NCBI GenBank assembly: GCA_947458625.1 | Contig: CANGZN010000006.1 | Span: forward strand, 1-33,395 | DNA from: Chitinophagaceae bacterium | Lineage (GTDB): Bacteria > Bacteroidota > Bacteroidia > Chitinophagales > Chitinophagaceae | Reading direction: 5' to 3' | DNA: 33,395 bases | Part shown: positions 1-9,296 of the stretch, one piece after another | How positions within the stretch are numbered: position 1 is the stretch's first letter | Layout: each line of letters begins with the position of its first letter | Made by a program: the position numbers and the translations under genes | Notes under the pieces: model-generated | The model's database searches: none | What the model saw: only the letters and a program-made list of their open reading frames with translations | Told to the model about the DNA's origin: nothing

Positions 1-642
1 ACGGTCATGTTCATCGGACAACAAAAAGGAAGCAATACCCGACTTCGTCAACTGCGCAATTTCGGGATGGCCAATCCCGAAGGTTACAGAAAAGCCCTTC
101 GGTTGATGAAGCTGGCCGAAAAATTCAATAAGCCTGTCGTTACACTGATCGATACACCCGGCGCATTTCCGGGATTGGAAGCGGAAGAACGTGGACAAGG
201 AGAGGCCATTGCCCGAAATATCTATGAGATGATGCGGCTCAAAGTACCAGTGATCTGTGTGATCATCGGGGAGGGAGCCAGCGGCGGGGCCCTCGGCATC
301 GGTGCCGGTGATCGGGTCTACATGATGGAAAATACCTGGTACACGGTGATCAGTCCGGAAAGCTGTTCGTCGATCCTCTGGCGTAGCTGGGATAAAAAAG
401 AGGTGGCTGCCGATCAATTGAAATTGACCGCAGATCGAATGCTTGAATTCGGCATCATCGATGGTATCATACCCGAGCCTGCCGGCGGCGCCCATTGGGA
501 TTATGCAGAAGCGGCAACACTTGTGAAGACCACGATCCTCCAGTCATTGAAAGAGCTTGCGGCGATCGATCCTCAAAAACGCATCGAGCAGCGGGTTGAA
601 AAATTCGGTAAGATGGGCTTCTGGGAAGAATTTCAAAAATGA
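1..642 (+). CDS. accA: Acetyl-CoA carboxylase carboxyltransferase subunit alpha (5' truncated by window edge)
   Basis: Reading frame is open from base 1 ([10 protein letters not shown]). AccA-like motifs: [54 protein letters not shown] and [38 protein letters not shown]. Confidence 0.97.
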   Translation, partial: TVMFIGQQKGSNTRLRQLRNFGMANPEGYRKALRLMKLAEKFNKPVVTLIDTPGAFPGLEAEERGQGEAIARNIYEMMRLKVPVICVIIGEGASGGALGIGAGDRVYMMENTWYTVISPESCSSILWRSWDKKEVAADQLKLTADRMLEFGIIDGIIPEPAGGAHWDYAEAATLVKTTILQSLKELAAIDPQKRIEQRVEKFGKMGFWEEFQK

Positions 643-1526
643 GTCAATATCCCCTTTTTTACGGAACCGGTATCGCCATTGTCACACCATTCGATGCCTC
701 AGGTTCCATCGATTGGAATAGTTTTGAAAAGCTGATCGAACACTGGATCAGCGGTGGCGTGGAGTACCTGGTTGTGTTGGGCACTACCGGTGAAAGTGCC
801 ACCATACATGGATCCGAAAAGCAGGAAGTTTTTTCGTTTGTAAAGGATCGTGTTAAAGGGCGAGTGCCATTGGTTGCGGGTATAGGAGGAAATGACACCC
901 GAAAATTGATGTCGGAGATGACATCATTCAACCTGGATGGCTACGAGGCCATTCTTTCCGTCAGTCCGTACTACAACAAGCCCAATCAAGAGGGCATATA
1001 CCAACATTACAAGGCAATAGATGAGGTGAGTCCAAGGCCCATCATCATTTATAATGTTCCAGGCCGAACCGGACAGTCCATGACTGCCGAAACGCAGCTA
1101 CGGATCGCTAAGGATTGCAAGAACGTCTTTGCCACCAAGGAGGCCAGTGGCAATATAGAACTCATTCAACAGATCCTTCGGGAGAAGCCGCATGATTTTC
1201 TAGTGATCAGTGGAGATGATCCGATCACGTTGCCGCTGATTGCGGATGGGGCTGTTGGTGTGATATCGGTAGTTGCTAATGCCTATCCGGCTGAATTTTC
1301 TCGGATGGTCAGACTTTGTCTGGATAAGAAATTTGAGGAGGCCCGTCCCTTGCATGAAAAATACCTGGAGATCATAGCATCTATGTTCGCAGAGGGGAGT
1401 CCCAGTGGTGTAAAAGCTTATCTGTCTGAAATGGGTCTCTGTCAGAACCGATTTCGTATGCCCGTTTGGCCGGTCAGCGACGGACACCTGCAGCAGATAC
1501 GCGACTTGATGAAAGCTGCTCAGTAA
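639..1526 (+). CDS. dapA: 4-hydroxy-tetrahydrodipicolinate synthase
   Basis: [34 protein letters not shown] and ATKEASGN motifs; start codon overlaps the accA stop (ATGA). Confidence 0.96.
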   Translation: MSQYPLFYGTGIAIVTPFDASGSIDWNSFEKLIEHWISGGVEYLVVLGTTGESATIHGSEKQEVFSFVKDRVKGRVPLVAGIGGNDTRKLMSEMTSFNLDGYEAILSVSPYYNKPNQEGIYQHYKAIDEVSPRPIIIYNVPGRTGQSMTAETQLRIAKDCKNVFATKEASGNIELIQQILREKPHDFLVISGDDPITLPLIADGAVGVISVVANAYPAEFSRMVRLCLDKKFEEARPLHEKYLEIIASMFAEGSPSGVKAYLSEMGLCQNRFRMPVWPVSDGHLQQIRDLMKAAQ

Positions 1527-2432
1527 TTAACGGATCGGATAGCAGAGTCCTTCCAATGCCAGTTCGGTATTCGGAAATACCGTTCTTGCTTCATTTTGAA
1601 ACTCCTCCAGCGAAGCGTACTTGCTGCTGAAATGTCCCAAGAGTAATTTTTTGATACCTGCTTTTTCGGCTAAGGTTGCGGCTTGAATACTGGTGCTGTG
1701 AAACCTCTCCTGTGCCCGTTCAGCCAATGCATGCAGATAGGTCGATTCGTGATAAATCAGATCGAATCCTTTGATGTGCTCGAGGATCGATTCATTGTAC
1801 CGTGTATCGGCGCAGTAGGCGTATTTCGGTCCGGGTGGCGTAGGCTCTGTAACCGAATCCGCTGGTATGATCTCGCCAGTTTTAGTTTGATAGTCCTCTC
1901 CCTTTGCTAACCTTTCAAAATAGGCTGCGGGGATACCGGCTGCTTTTGCTTTTTCGGGTAATAGTTTGCGGGGGATCCTCTTTTCCTCAAAGCTGAATCC
2001 GAAACAGGGGATGCGGTGATCGGTCGGAAAACAATTGATCCGGATTGAAGCTGTTTCCACGAGTGTGGCAGCTGACTCGATCGGACGAAAATGCAGCTCG
2101 AAATTCAGGGTTGTATCGGAAACCTTCAGCTGAATATCGATGATTTCTTTGAGGAGAGGAGGAGCAAACAACGTAATAGGTTGTGTGTGCCCGAGCAGGC
2201 TCAGTGAATTCAATAGTCCGATCAGGCCGAAGTAATGGTCGCCATGCAAGTGGGAGATGAAAATGTGGGTGATCTTACTTCTTTTGACTTTGTAGCGCAG
2301 CAGTTGTATCTGCGTTCCTTCACCGCAATCGATCAGGTAATTAGTTCCGTTGTGCGTGATGACCTGACTGGTTGGATGTCGATCAAATGCCGGTACCGCT
2401 GAATTATTTCCCAAGATAGTCAGAGCGAGCAT
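1527..2432 (-). CDS. rnz: Ribonuclease Z
   Basis: Metallo-beta-lactamase motif FISHLHGDHYFGLIGLLNSLSLLG; LIDCGEGTQIQLLRYKVK; C-terminal LLGHFSSKY. Confidence 0.95.
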   Translation of the reverse strand: MLALTILGNNSAVPAFDRHPTSQVITHNGTNYLIDCGEGTQIQLLRYKVKRSKITHIFISHLHGDHYFGLIGLLNSLSLLGHTQPITLFAPPLLKEIIDIQLKVSDTTLNFELHFRPIESAATLVETASIRINCFPTDHRIPCFGFSFEEKRIPRKLLPEKAKAAGIPAAYFERLAKGEDYQTKTGEIIPADSVTEPTPPGPKYAYCADTRYNESILEHIKGFDLIYHESTYLHALAERAQERFHSTSIQAATLAEKAGIKKLLLGHFSSKYASLEEFQNEARTVFPNTELALEGLCYPIR

Positions 2433-2434
2433 GG

Positions 2435-2836
2435 TCAGTCTTGTTCATCCTCACTACTCAGTAATTCCCGTTCGATCTCTTCCATTTGCACAATATCCCA
2501 GGCTTCACTTTCTGTGGGTGTTATGTTCATGAGATCCAACAAATCGGCTAGCTCCAGGGTTTTTTCAACAGCTGGTTGCAAACAGCAGATCACAAAAGAA
2601 GCACCGGATTCGTAAAAGAATGCCTGTAGTTCCGCCAGCGATTCGGCGGCGGGTAATTCGATCCGTTGAACGGGATGCATGATAAGGATCAGATTCCGAA
2701 CGTCTCCGGTGCCGACCTCCTGGGTTAAGATTTTGTTGGCGAAATCGGTGAGTTCGGCTGACAGACTTGCAGTCAACTCCGGCTCATCCACCGTTATGGC
2801 ATGAAACTTCTCCTTGGTTTCGAATTTGAAGGGCAT
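2435..2836 (-). CDS. STAS-like/anti-sigma-antagonist-like protein; start reassigned to MPFKFETKEKFHAITVDEPE
   Basis: ORF track begins at 2938, but the N-terminal 34 aa overlap a clpC promoter-like site. A minus-strand TAAATTTG -7 box (2858-2865) sits just upstream of ATG 2836. The alternating beta/alpha pattern (ITVDEPELTASL, NLILIMHPVQRIE, ASFVICCLQPAVEKTLELADLLDLMNITPTESEA) resembles STAS domains. Confidence 0.55.
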   Translation of the reverse strand: MPFKFETKEKFHAITVDEPELTASLSAELTDFANKILTQEVGTGDVRNLILIMHPVQRIELPAAESLAELQAFFYESGASFVICCLQPAVEKTLELADLLDLMNITPTESEAWDIVQMEEIERELLSSEDEQD

Positions 2837-2857
2837 GAGGAGTAGGATGTGTTTCAG

Positions 2858-2865
2858 CAAATTTA
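2858..2865 (-). promoter_or_regulatory. Candidate Bacteroidota -7 element (TAAATTTG) for the STAS-like gene
   Basis: Exact match to TAnnTTTG on the minus strand (CAAATTTA on +), 22 bp upstream of ATG 2836; no clear -33 TTG. Confidence 0.4.
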
Positions 2866-2911
2866 ACAAACCGCGGTCAGTCGACCTTATGTCGCCTTGC
2901 AGGTTGGTGTA

Positions 2912-2919
2912 TAACTTTG
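2912..2919 (+). promoter_or_regulatory. Candidate Bacteroidota -7 element (TAACTTTG) for clpC
   Basis: Exact TAnnTTTG match 53 bp upstream of the clpC ATG; -33 box weak. Confidence 0.45.
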
Positions 2920-2972
2920 TCTGCATCCTGCCGATCATAATTCATTAATATTGTAAGAACCACTCAATACCT

Positions 2973-5504
2973 ATGGACAATAGCTTTTCCCCCCAGGTCA
3001 AGGAGATCATCTCTTTCAGCCGTGAAGAAGCCCTCCGGTTGGGCAACGACTTCATCGGAACGGAGCATTTATTACTCGGACTGATTCGCGAGGGTGAAAA
3101 CACAGCCATTCGAATCCTAAAGAGTTTTAATGTCGACATCTACGAACTCCGAAAGGAAATTGAGTTGGCGGTAAAGGACAAGACCGGAAAGAACATCGCT
3201 AACATCAATAGCTTGCCCCTGACCAAGCAGGCCGAAAAAGTGATCCGCGTAACCGTATTGGAAGCCAAAGCATTGAAAAGTGCCACGGTGGAAACAGAGC
3301 ACCTGATGTTATCCATACTGAAGAATAAGGAAAATGTGGCTACACAGATCTTAAATCAATTTGATGTGGACTATGATCTGTTTCGGCAGGAATTGGGCAT
3401 CGTAAAGTCAAATGAACCGCGTGCCGAGTTTTCGGATGAGGGCGATGAGGAGTTCGAGGAAGAAAAGAAATTCAGTCAATCGAAAGGCTCTGCTAAATCC
3501 GGTACTGCAGTAAAAAGCAAAACGCCGGTGCTGGATAATTTCGGTAGAGATATCACCAAAATGGCTGAGCTCGGGGCACTCGATCCGATTGTTGGGCGGG
3601 AGGCAGAGATTGAGCGCGTTTCCCAGATCCTCAGCCGACGTAAAAAGAATAATCCCATCCTCATCGGTGAGCCCGGTGTGGGTAAGACGGCTATTGTAGA
3701 GGGATTGGCCCTTCGGATCGTACAGCGAAAAGTATCTCGCGTACTATTTGATAAGCGCGTCATTTCATTGGATCTGGCGGCGTTGGTGGCAGGTACCAAG
3801 TACCGCGGACAGTTTGAAGAGCGGATGAAGGCCATCATGAATGAACTCGAGAAAAATCGGGATGTGATCTTGTTCATCGATGAATTGCATACGATCGTAG
3901 GGGCTGGTGGTGCCAGTGGTTCACTGGATGCTAGTAATATTTTCAAACCGGCATTGGCTCGTGGGGAGCTCCAGTGCATCGGTGCATCCACCTTGGATGA
4001 ATATAGAATGCACATCGAAAAAGATGGCGCATTGGATCGTCGTTTTCAGAAAGTGATCGTGGATCCGCCCAGTGTAGATGATACGATTCAGATCCTGAAT
4101 AACATCAAATCCAAATATGAAGAGTTTCACAATGTGGAGTATGACAATGAGGCGATCGATGCCTGTGTAAAGCTGAGTGATCGGTATGTTACAGACCGAC
4201 TACTGCCCGACAAGGCCATTGACGTTTTGGATGAGGTGGGCGCTCGTGTGCACTTGAAAAACATCAATGTGCCACAAAATATCGTTGAACTCGAACAGAA
4301 GATCGAAGATGTGAAGGTGGAAAAGAATCGGGTGGTGAAGAGTCAGAAATTCGAAGAAGCGGCTGCCCTGCGGGATACGGAGAAGAAACTGCAAGAGGAA
4401 TTGGAGCGGGCGAAAGCTTCCTGGGAGGAGGACAGTAAGCATAAGAAATTTCCGATCGGGGAAGAGGATATTGCCGAGGTGATCAGTATGATGACCGGCA
4501 TTCCGGTGAAGCGTATGGTAGAAGCTGAAACCGAGAAGCTCCGTAAGATGGCGGATGACATGAAAGGCATGGTAATCGGCCAGGATGAAGCGATTTTAAA
4601 GGTGGTCAAGGCCATACAGCGTAACCGTGTCGGATTGAAAGATCCCAAGAAGCCCATCGGTACCTTTATTTTTCTAGGTCCGACCGGCGTCGGTAAAACA
4701 GAGTTAGCCCGTTCATTGGCTCGTTACATGTTCGATTCGGAGGAGGCCCTCATTCGAATCGATATGAGTGAGTATATGGAAAAGTTCACCGTGAGCCGAC
4801 TGATCGGAGCGCCTCCCGGTTATGTAGGATATGAAGAGGGTGGACAATTGACCGAGCGTGTACGACGTAAGCCCTACAGCGTGATACTCCTGGATGAGAT
4901 CGAGAAAGCGCATCCGGATATTTATAACATCTTGCTGCAAGTGCTAGATGATGGTCAACTGACAGATGGCTTGGGTCGCAAGGTCGATTTCAAGAATACC
5001 ATGATCATCATGACCTCCAATATCGGAGTACGTCAACTGAAAGATTTCGGTTCGGGTGTGGGCTTTACCACAACAGCTCGTTTGGAAAGTGAGGATGAGG
5101 CGAACAAGGCGGTGATTGAGAAAGCCTTGAAAAAGACCTTCTCGCCTGAGTTTTTGAATCGTATCGATGATGTGATCATATTCAACAGCCTGACCAAAGA
5201 TGATATCTTCCGCATCATCGATATACTCATGAAAGGTGTCACCAAGCGGTTAGCCAATCTTGGATTCAGTATGGAGTTGACCGAAGAAGCTAAAACTTTC
5301 TTGGCCGACAAAGGGTATGACCAGCAATTCGGCGCTCGTCCCTTACACCGGGCCATCCAAAAATACCTGGAGGATCCATTGGCGGAGGAGATCCTGAATA
5401 TGAATGTAAAGGCAGGCGATGTGTTGTTGGCGGGAGTAGATGCTGAACAATCCAAGCTTACATTCACCTTCAAGAGTCGGACCGAAGAGACCAAACCAGC
5501 TTAA
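2973..5504 (+). CDS. clpC: ATP-dependent Clp protease ATP-binding subunit (ClpC family)
   Basis: Clp N domain (FSREEALRLGNDFIGTEHLLLGLIREGENTAIRIL), two Walker A motifs (GEPGVGKTA, GPTGVGKTE), UVR-like middle region, C-terminal ClpB D2-small-like domain. Confidence 0.97.
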   Translation: MDNSFSPQVKEIISFSREEALRLGNDFIGTEHLLLGLIREGENTAIRILKSFNVDIYELRKEIELAVKDKTGKNIANINSLPLTKQAEKVIRVTVLEAKALKSATVETEHLMLSILKNKENVATQILNQFDVDYDLFRQELGIVKSNEPRAEFSDEGDEEFEEEKKFSQSKGSAKSGTAVKSKTPVLDNFGRDITKMAELGALDPIVGREAEIERVSQILSRRKKNNPILIGEPGVGKTAIVEGLALRIVQRKVSRVLFDKRVISLDLAALVAGTKYRGQFEERMKAIMNELEKNRDVILFIDELHTIVGAGGASGSLDASNIFKPALARGELQCIGASTLDEYRMHIEKDGALDRRFQKVIVDPPSVDDTIQILNNIKSKYEEFHNVEYDNEAIDACVKLSDRYVTDRLLPDKAIDVLDEVGARVHLKNINVPQNIVELEQKIEDVKVEKNRVVKSQKFEEAAALRDTEKKLQEELERAKASWEEDSKHKKFPIGEEDIAEVISMMTGIPVKRMVEAETEKLRKMADDMKGMVIGQDEAILKVVKAIQRNRVGLKDPKKPIGTFIFLGPTGVGKTELARSLARYMFDSEEALIRIDMSEYMEKFTVSRLIGAPPGYVGYEEGGQLTERVRRKPYSVILLDEIEKAHPDIYNILLQVLDDGQLTDGLGRKVDFKNTMIIMTSNIGVRQLKDFGSGVGFTTTARLESEDEANKAVIEKALKKTFSPEFLNRIDDVIIFNSLTKDDIFRIIDILMKGVTKRLANLGFSMELTEEAKTFLADKGYDQQFGARPLHRAIQKYLEDPLAEEILNMNVKAGDVLLAGVDAEQSKLTFTFKSRTEETKPA

Positions 5505-5528
5505 TCTGATTTTTCTTTTTGGGGATGC

Positions 5529-5562
5529 ATGGCCGCTACTTCTTTTCGGAAGCAGCGGCCAT
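5529..5562 (+). terminator. Intrinsic terminator-like hairpin after clpC
   Basis: ATGGCCGCT (5529-5537) and AGCGGCCAT (5554-5562) are perfect inverted arms, with an inner CTTC/GAAG stem, followed by CTTGTTATTTTT. Confidence 0.7.
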
Positions 5563-5578
5563 CTTGTTATTTTTGGGT

Positions 5579-6259
5579 GTGTCCAAATCTCTTACCATTG
5601 CCATCGATGGCTGGTCCAGTTGCGGAAAAAGCACCCTGGCCAGGCAACTGGCGTCAAGGCTCGGCTATCTCTATGTGGATTCCGGAGCCATGTATCGCGC
5701 TATTACCCTATATCTTTTGAGGAAGGGGGTTGACCTGTCCGACCTGACCCAAGTCAGGGAACGGCTAAAGGAGATCCGGTTGGATTTTTTATACAACCCG
5801 GCCCGGGGGGCTAGCGATATGATCCTCAACGGAGAGAACGTGGAAGTGGAAATACGGGACATGAAAGTGGCGGCCCATGTTAGTGCAGTAGCTGCTATTC
5901 CGTCCGTTCGGGAGTTAGCGGTAGCCAGACAACAAGCACTGGGCAAGGCAGGGGGGGTGGTCATGGATGGCCGGGACATCGGATCGGTCGTTTTCCCGCA
6001 TGCTGAGTTGAAGATATTTATGACGGCCAGCCCAGAGGTAAGGACCCAGCGCAGACTGGCTGAACTGCGACCCAAATACCCTGAGATTACAGTAGAGGAG
6101 GTTAAAACTAATTTATCCCACCGGGATCATATAGACTCGACCAGAGCGGTCAGTCCGCTGATCCAATGTCCGGATGCCCGGATTTTGGACAATTCAGAAC
6201 TTACCATAGAAGGGCAACTGGAGATCGTCTCCGGCTGGGTCAAGGTATTGCAGGCTTGA
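5579..6259 (+). CDS. cmk: Cytidylate kinase; GTG start proposed (VSKSLTIAIDGWSSCGKST)
   Basis: P-loop IDGWSSCGKSTLARQLA, YVDSGAMYRAITLY, MDGRDIGSVVFPHAELKIFMTASPEVRTQRR. The ORF-track start (5519) would put the clpC terminator hairpin inside the ORF. Confidence 0.93.
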   Translation: MSKSLTIAIDGWSSCGKSTLARQLASRLGYLYVDSGAMYRAITLYLLRKGVDLSDLTQVRERLKEIRLDFLYNPARGASDMILNGENVEVEIRDMKVAAHVSAVAAIPSVRELAVARQQALGKAGGVVMDGRDIGSVVFPHAELKIFMTASPEVRTQRRLAELRPKYPEITVEEVKTNLSHRDHIDSTRAVSPLIQCPDARILDNSELTIEGQLEIVSGWVKVLQA

Positions 6260-6349
6260 TTTTCAGCATAACTTATTATAAATCGCCCCACTTTTAAGTA
6301 TATACACATATTTTAAGTGCATTTTACTGTTTAACTACGGAGAACTACC

Positions 6350-6357
6350 TATATTTG
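6350..6357 (+). promoter_or_regulatory. Candidate -7 element TATATTTG upstream of the T9SS-secreted protein gene
   Basis: Exact TAnnTTTG match; would give a roughly 200-nt 5' leader. Confidence 0.4.
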
Positions 6358-6569
6358 CATCGTAATTATTCGACAGGCCGCAGGTGAAACCCACGTTTGT
6401 TGATAATCCGTAGAGAAAACGATGAGTTTTCCTCCACGACCCTAGAATCCAACCTTCCGGACAAACCGTACCCAATTTCTATGACCAACCGCCCCAAACC
6501 GGATGTCTTGACCCTTTATAAACTGTCTAATCCTTAACCCGTCTGTGAAAACGGACAAAACCCTTGTTT

Positions 6570-8345
6570 ATGAGAATTTTTATCACCCTGCTTTTGTCGA
6601 TCTGCTTATTGGATCAGTCATATGCACAATTGCGCAAGAGGGATGTGGTCGTGCTCAATGAGCTCTATACCGATCCTAACAAAAATACCAGTGAGTTTTT
6701 GGAGTTTTACAATTCCAGTCTCAAGGAAGTAAATCTGGATGATTATACCATCTTGATCTATTTCGAATCAGGTAATACCTCCGGTTTTTATGTGATAGAT
6801 CTACCTAGTCAGAACCTGGCCAGAAACGGGTATTATGTACTGGCACCCACCAGTCCATTCAGTGCACAGGTAAATGTATCGGTAACGCCAAATCTTGCTT
6901 GGTCAAACATCACAAGCACTGATGCCTACCTGATGAAATTTGTTCGTAGCGGTGCTACTTATCTTCCTGGTACAGCCGTGCCGGCTGCGGAGATCAATAA
7001 TATTATTTTCAAGCGATCTGGTTCCCAAGGCCAGTTCCATGTATTGATCTACGACGGAACTGAATTGGTCAATTTCTTTGTGGGGGGGTACTCTACCATA
7101 CCTACTTATGTAACGTCTTGGCCTGCCATTACCATACCAAGTTGGAAGTCTGGTTCTTCCATTACCAATAAAACCATCAGTTTTAGTACGCTTGTGGCCA
7201 ATAACGTTGAATCGGTCATCTCCAATACCGGTAGTGACAATGGCTATCATCGCACACGTGACGGCCAGTGTGGTACTTGGTTGAAAAGTAATAATGGCGG
7301 GGATCACACGCCCGGTAGTACAAATGGTACAGCAAGCAACATTGGTTCTCTGACAACTACTTCCACGCTGTCTCAGGCAGGTTCAAATGTGAATGCCTTG
7401 AATCTTGCCTATCGGATCAGTGCAACCGCTAACGCGAATGTTTGGCCTGTTACTGTACGTGTAGTTAATGACTATGGAACTGATAACGTGGCATCTGAAA
7501 CCATCTTTGAAAACAAATTGCCGGAAGCACCCACTACCCCCTATAACTCAATGGATGAAGAAGAGGCGGTTAATACAGGAAGCCCTGACCTATCCTATAC
7601 CTATCCTATTCCAAATGTTTCTGCCGTAATGGGAGCAGCCCTTTCTTATAAAACATCTCCGGTATTTACACCGAATGCGTATAGTGCAGGGTATACTGGA
7701 ACCCGTACCTCACGCGCGTTCCACGTTTTTTATCAAGTAGCTTCCGGCTGTTTTGATAAAGTAGATTATGTGCTCCTGACAAATGCGCCTGTTCTTCCCG
7801 TAAACTTCAAATCTTTCACTGCCAAACGCAACAAGCAACAGGTACATCTGAATTGGCAAACGGCCAATGAGAGCAACAATGCCGGATTTGTGGTGGAGCG
7901 CAATGTCAACGGAAATTGGAGTGAGGTTTCTTTTGTCGCCAGCAAAGCAACAGGGGGTAACAGTGAAGAGGCCATCGAATATCAATATATCGATTTGAAC
8001 AGTCAAAAGGGCATCACCCAATACCGCATTCGTCAGAACGACTTCAACGAAAAAACAACCTATAGTACTGTTCGCTCCGTTCAGGGAGAGGCTGTTGGCT
8101 CGAAAGTAGTTATCTATCCCAATCCGAGTTTTGATGGCCGTGTACAGGTCGTGTTTGCGGATGGGGCCAGTACTCGTCACGTAGTGATCTCCGACATGAG
8201 CGGCCGCATTGTGCGACAGTTGAATGGGGTGATCAACAGCTCTGTCACCGTTGACGGCCTAAATGCGGGTCTCTATACCGCTCGCGTGATCAACCAAGCC
8301 ACCGGTGAAAGCACCCTCCAGAAGTTTGTGATCCAACAGAAATAA
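6570..8345 (+). CDS. Secreted lamin-tail-domain-like protein with type IX secretion C-terminal sorting domain
   Basis: Signal peptide MRIFITLLLSICLLDQSYAQ; VVLNELYTDPNKNTSEFLEFYNSS (lamin-tail-like); LPVNFKSFTAKRNKQQVHLNWQTANESNNAGFVVER; C-terminal VVIYPNPSFDGRVQVVF...LNAGLYTARVINQATGESTLQKFVIQQK (T9SS type A-like). The ORF track starts at a TTG (6564). Confidence 0.88.
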   Translation: MRIFITLLLSICLLDQSYAQLRKRDVVVLNELYTDPNKNTSEFLEFYNSSLKEVNLDDYTILIYFESGNTSGFYVIDLPSQNLARNGYYVLAPTSPFSAQVNVSVTPNLAWSNITSTDAYLMKFVRSGATYLPGTAVPAAEINNIIFKRSGSQGQFHVLIYDGTELVNFFVGGYSTIPTYVTSWPAITIPSWKSGSSITNKTISFSTLVANNVESVISNTGSDNGYHRTRDGQCGTWLKSNNGGDHTPGSTNGTASNIGSLTTTSTLSQAGSNVNALNLAYRISATANANVWPVTVRVVNDYGTDNVASETIFENKLPEAPTTPYNSMDEEEAVNTGSPDLSYTYPIPNVSAVMGAALSYKTSPVFTPNAYSAGYTGTRTSRAFHVFYQVASGCFDKVDYVLLTNAPVLPVNFKSFTAKRNKQQVHLNWQTANESNNAGFVVERNVNGNWSEVSFVASKATGGNSEEAIEYQYIDLNSQKGITQYRIRQNDFNEKTTYSTVRSVQGEAVGSKVVIYPNPSFDGRVQVVFADGASTRHVVISDMSGRIVRQLNGVINSSVTVDGLNAGLYTARVINQATGESTLQKFVIQQK

Positions 8346-8350
8346 AAGGG

Positions 8351-8433
8351 TACGGATTAGACACCGTAGGGGGGAGAATTTTTATTCTTCCCCAATCTTA
8401 CCCAAGAAAAAAGGCTCCTTTTGGAGCCTTTTT
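8351..8433. terminator. Tandem hairpins between convergent genes; the last is a bidirectional intrinsic terminator
   Basis: TACGG/CCGTA (8351-8355/8364-8368); GGGGGAGAAT-TTTT-ATTCTTCCCC (8370-8393, one G.U); AAAAAGGCTCC-TTTT-GGAGCCTTTTT (8408-8433). Confidence 0.85.
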
Positions 8434-8453
8434 CTATTTTACATGCTTTTGTG

Positions 8454-9212
8454 TTATTGCCGGTCAGTTTGTGCGGGCACTTGGGACCGTTTGATGCCCA
8501 ATAACTCCACTTCAAACACTAAAGTAGAACCACCGGGGATCGACATCATATCAAATTCACCGTAACCCAGTTTGTATGGGATAATGAATTTGTACTTAGA
8601 ACCCACACTCATCAATTGCAATCCTTCCGTCCAGCCGGGGATCACGCCGTTCAACGGGAAGGTAATGGGCTCACCGCGGTCGTAGGAGTTGTCAAAGGGT
8701 TTTCCGTCCAGAAAAGTACCACGATAGTGGCAAGTCACGCTGTCAGTAGCACCGGGCTTTTCACCTGTTCCTTCTTGCAGCACTTCATATTGGAGTCCGC
8801 TCGCAGTTGTTATAACGCCCGCCCGCAGCTTATTCTCCGCACAGAATTTTTCACCAGCCTCGATGTTCGGTTTCGATTTCTCCGCCTGCATCTGACTCAT
8901 GAATTTATTCATTACGGCATTGGCAGTTGTTTCGTCCATCAAGACCTTTCCACCCTGTAATTGATCGGAGATAGCCTTGGAGACCAGATTCGCATTGATC
9001 TTATTGATGCCTTGTTGTTTATAAAAATTAGCGACACTGATACCCACGGCATAGCTCGCCGAATCTAGCAATGTTTTAAGAAGAGGAGGGGTCGGTTGAA
9101 CAGGGGCTGTTGTTTTAGCAACTGGCTTTGGAGTGGAAGGGGTACCCGGTTTTTGGGCAACGGCTAAACCGGGAACCAGTAAAGCCATACCCAAGATTGA
9201 AATAGGTTTCAT
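8454..9212 (-). CDS. FKBP-type peptidyl-prolyl cis-trans isomerase, exported
   Basis: Signal peptide MKPISILGMALLVPGLAVAQ; Mip-like N-terminal domain; FKBP core VTCHYRGTFLDGKPFDNSYDRGEPITFPLNGVIPGWTEGLQLMSVGSKYKFIIPYKLGYGE. Confidence 0.93.
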   Translation of the reverse strand: MKPISILGMALLVPGLAVAQKPGTPSTPKPVAKTTAPVQPTPPLLKTLLDSASYAVGISVANFYKQQGINKINANLVSKAISDQLQGGKVLMDETTANAVMNKFMSQMQAEKSKPNIEAGEKFCAENKLRAGVITTASGLQYEVLQEGTGEKPGATDSVTCHYRGTFLDGKPFDNSYDRGEPITFPLNGVIPGWTEGLQLMSVGSKYKFIIPYKLGYGEFDMMSIPGGSTLVFEVELLGIKRSQVPAQTDRQ

Positions 9213-9229
9213 GAATTTGATTTAGAAAA

Positions 9230-9257
9230 CAAATTTAATGGAACGCATCCCTAACAA
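9230..9257 (-). promoter_or_regulatory. Candidate promoter TTG-N17-TAAATTTG for the FKBP gene
   Basis: Minus strand: TTG (CAA at 9255-9257), 17-nt spacer, TAAATTTG (CAAATTTA at 9230-9237), about 18 bp upstream of the ATG. Confidence 0.55.
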
Positions 9258-9296
9258 ACAGCCAAACTTTTCAGCGAGCAGGATCTGATCTGATAT

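Noticed and set aside
3476-4015. Long antisense ORF (179 aa) opposite clpC, plus other antisense ORFs in the track (e.g. 18248-18886, 13954-14673, 25065-25616)
   Set aside because: They lie entirely opposite well-supported conserved genes, have no recognisable domain or start context, and are expected from codon bias.
7082-7088. G7 tract in the T9SS protein gene (and G7 in cmk at 5951-5957) as a phase-variation site
   Set aside because: Short runs; a cmk copy argues for chance, and no regulatory or repeat context was seen. Needs read-level indel data.
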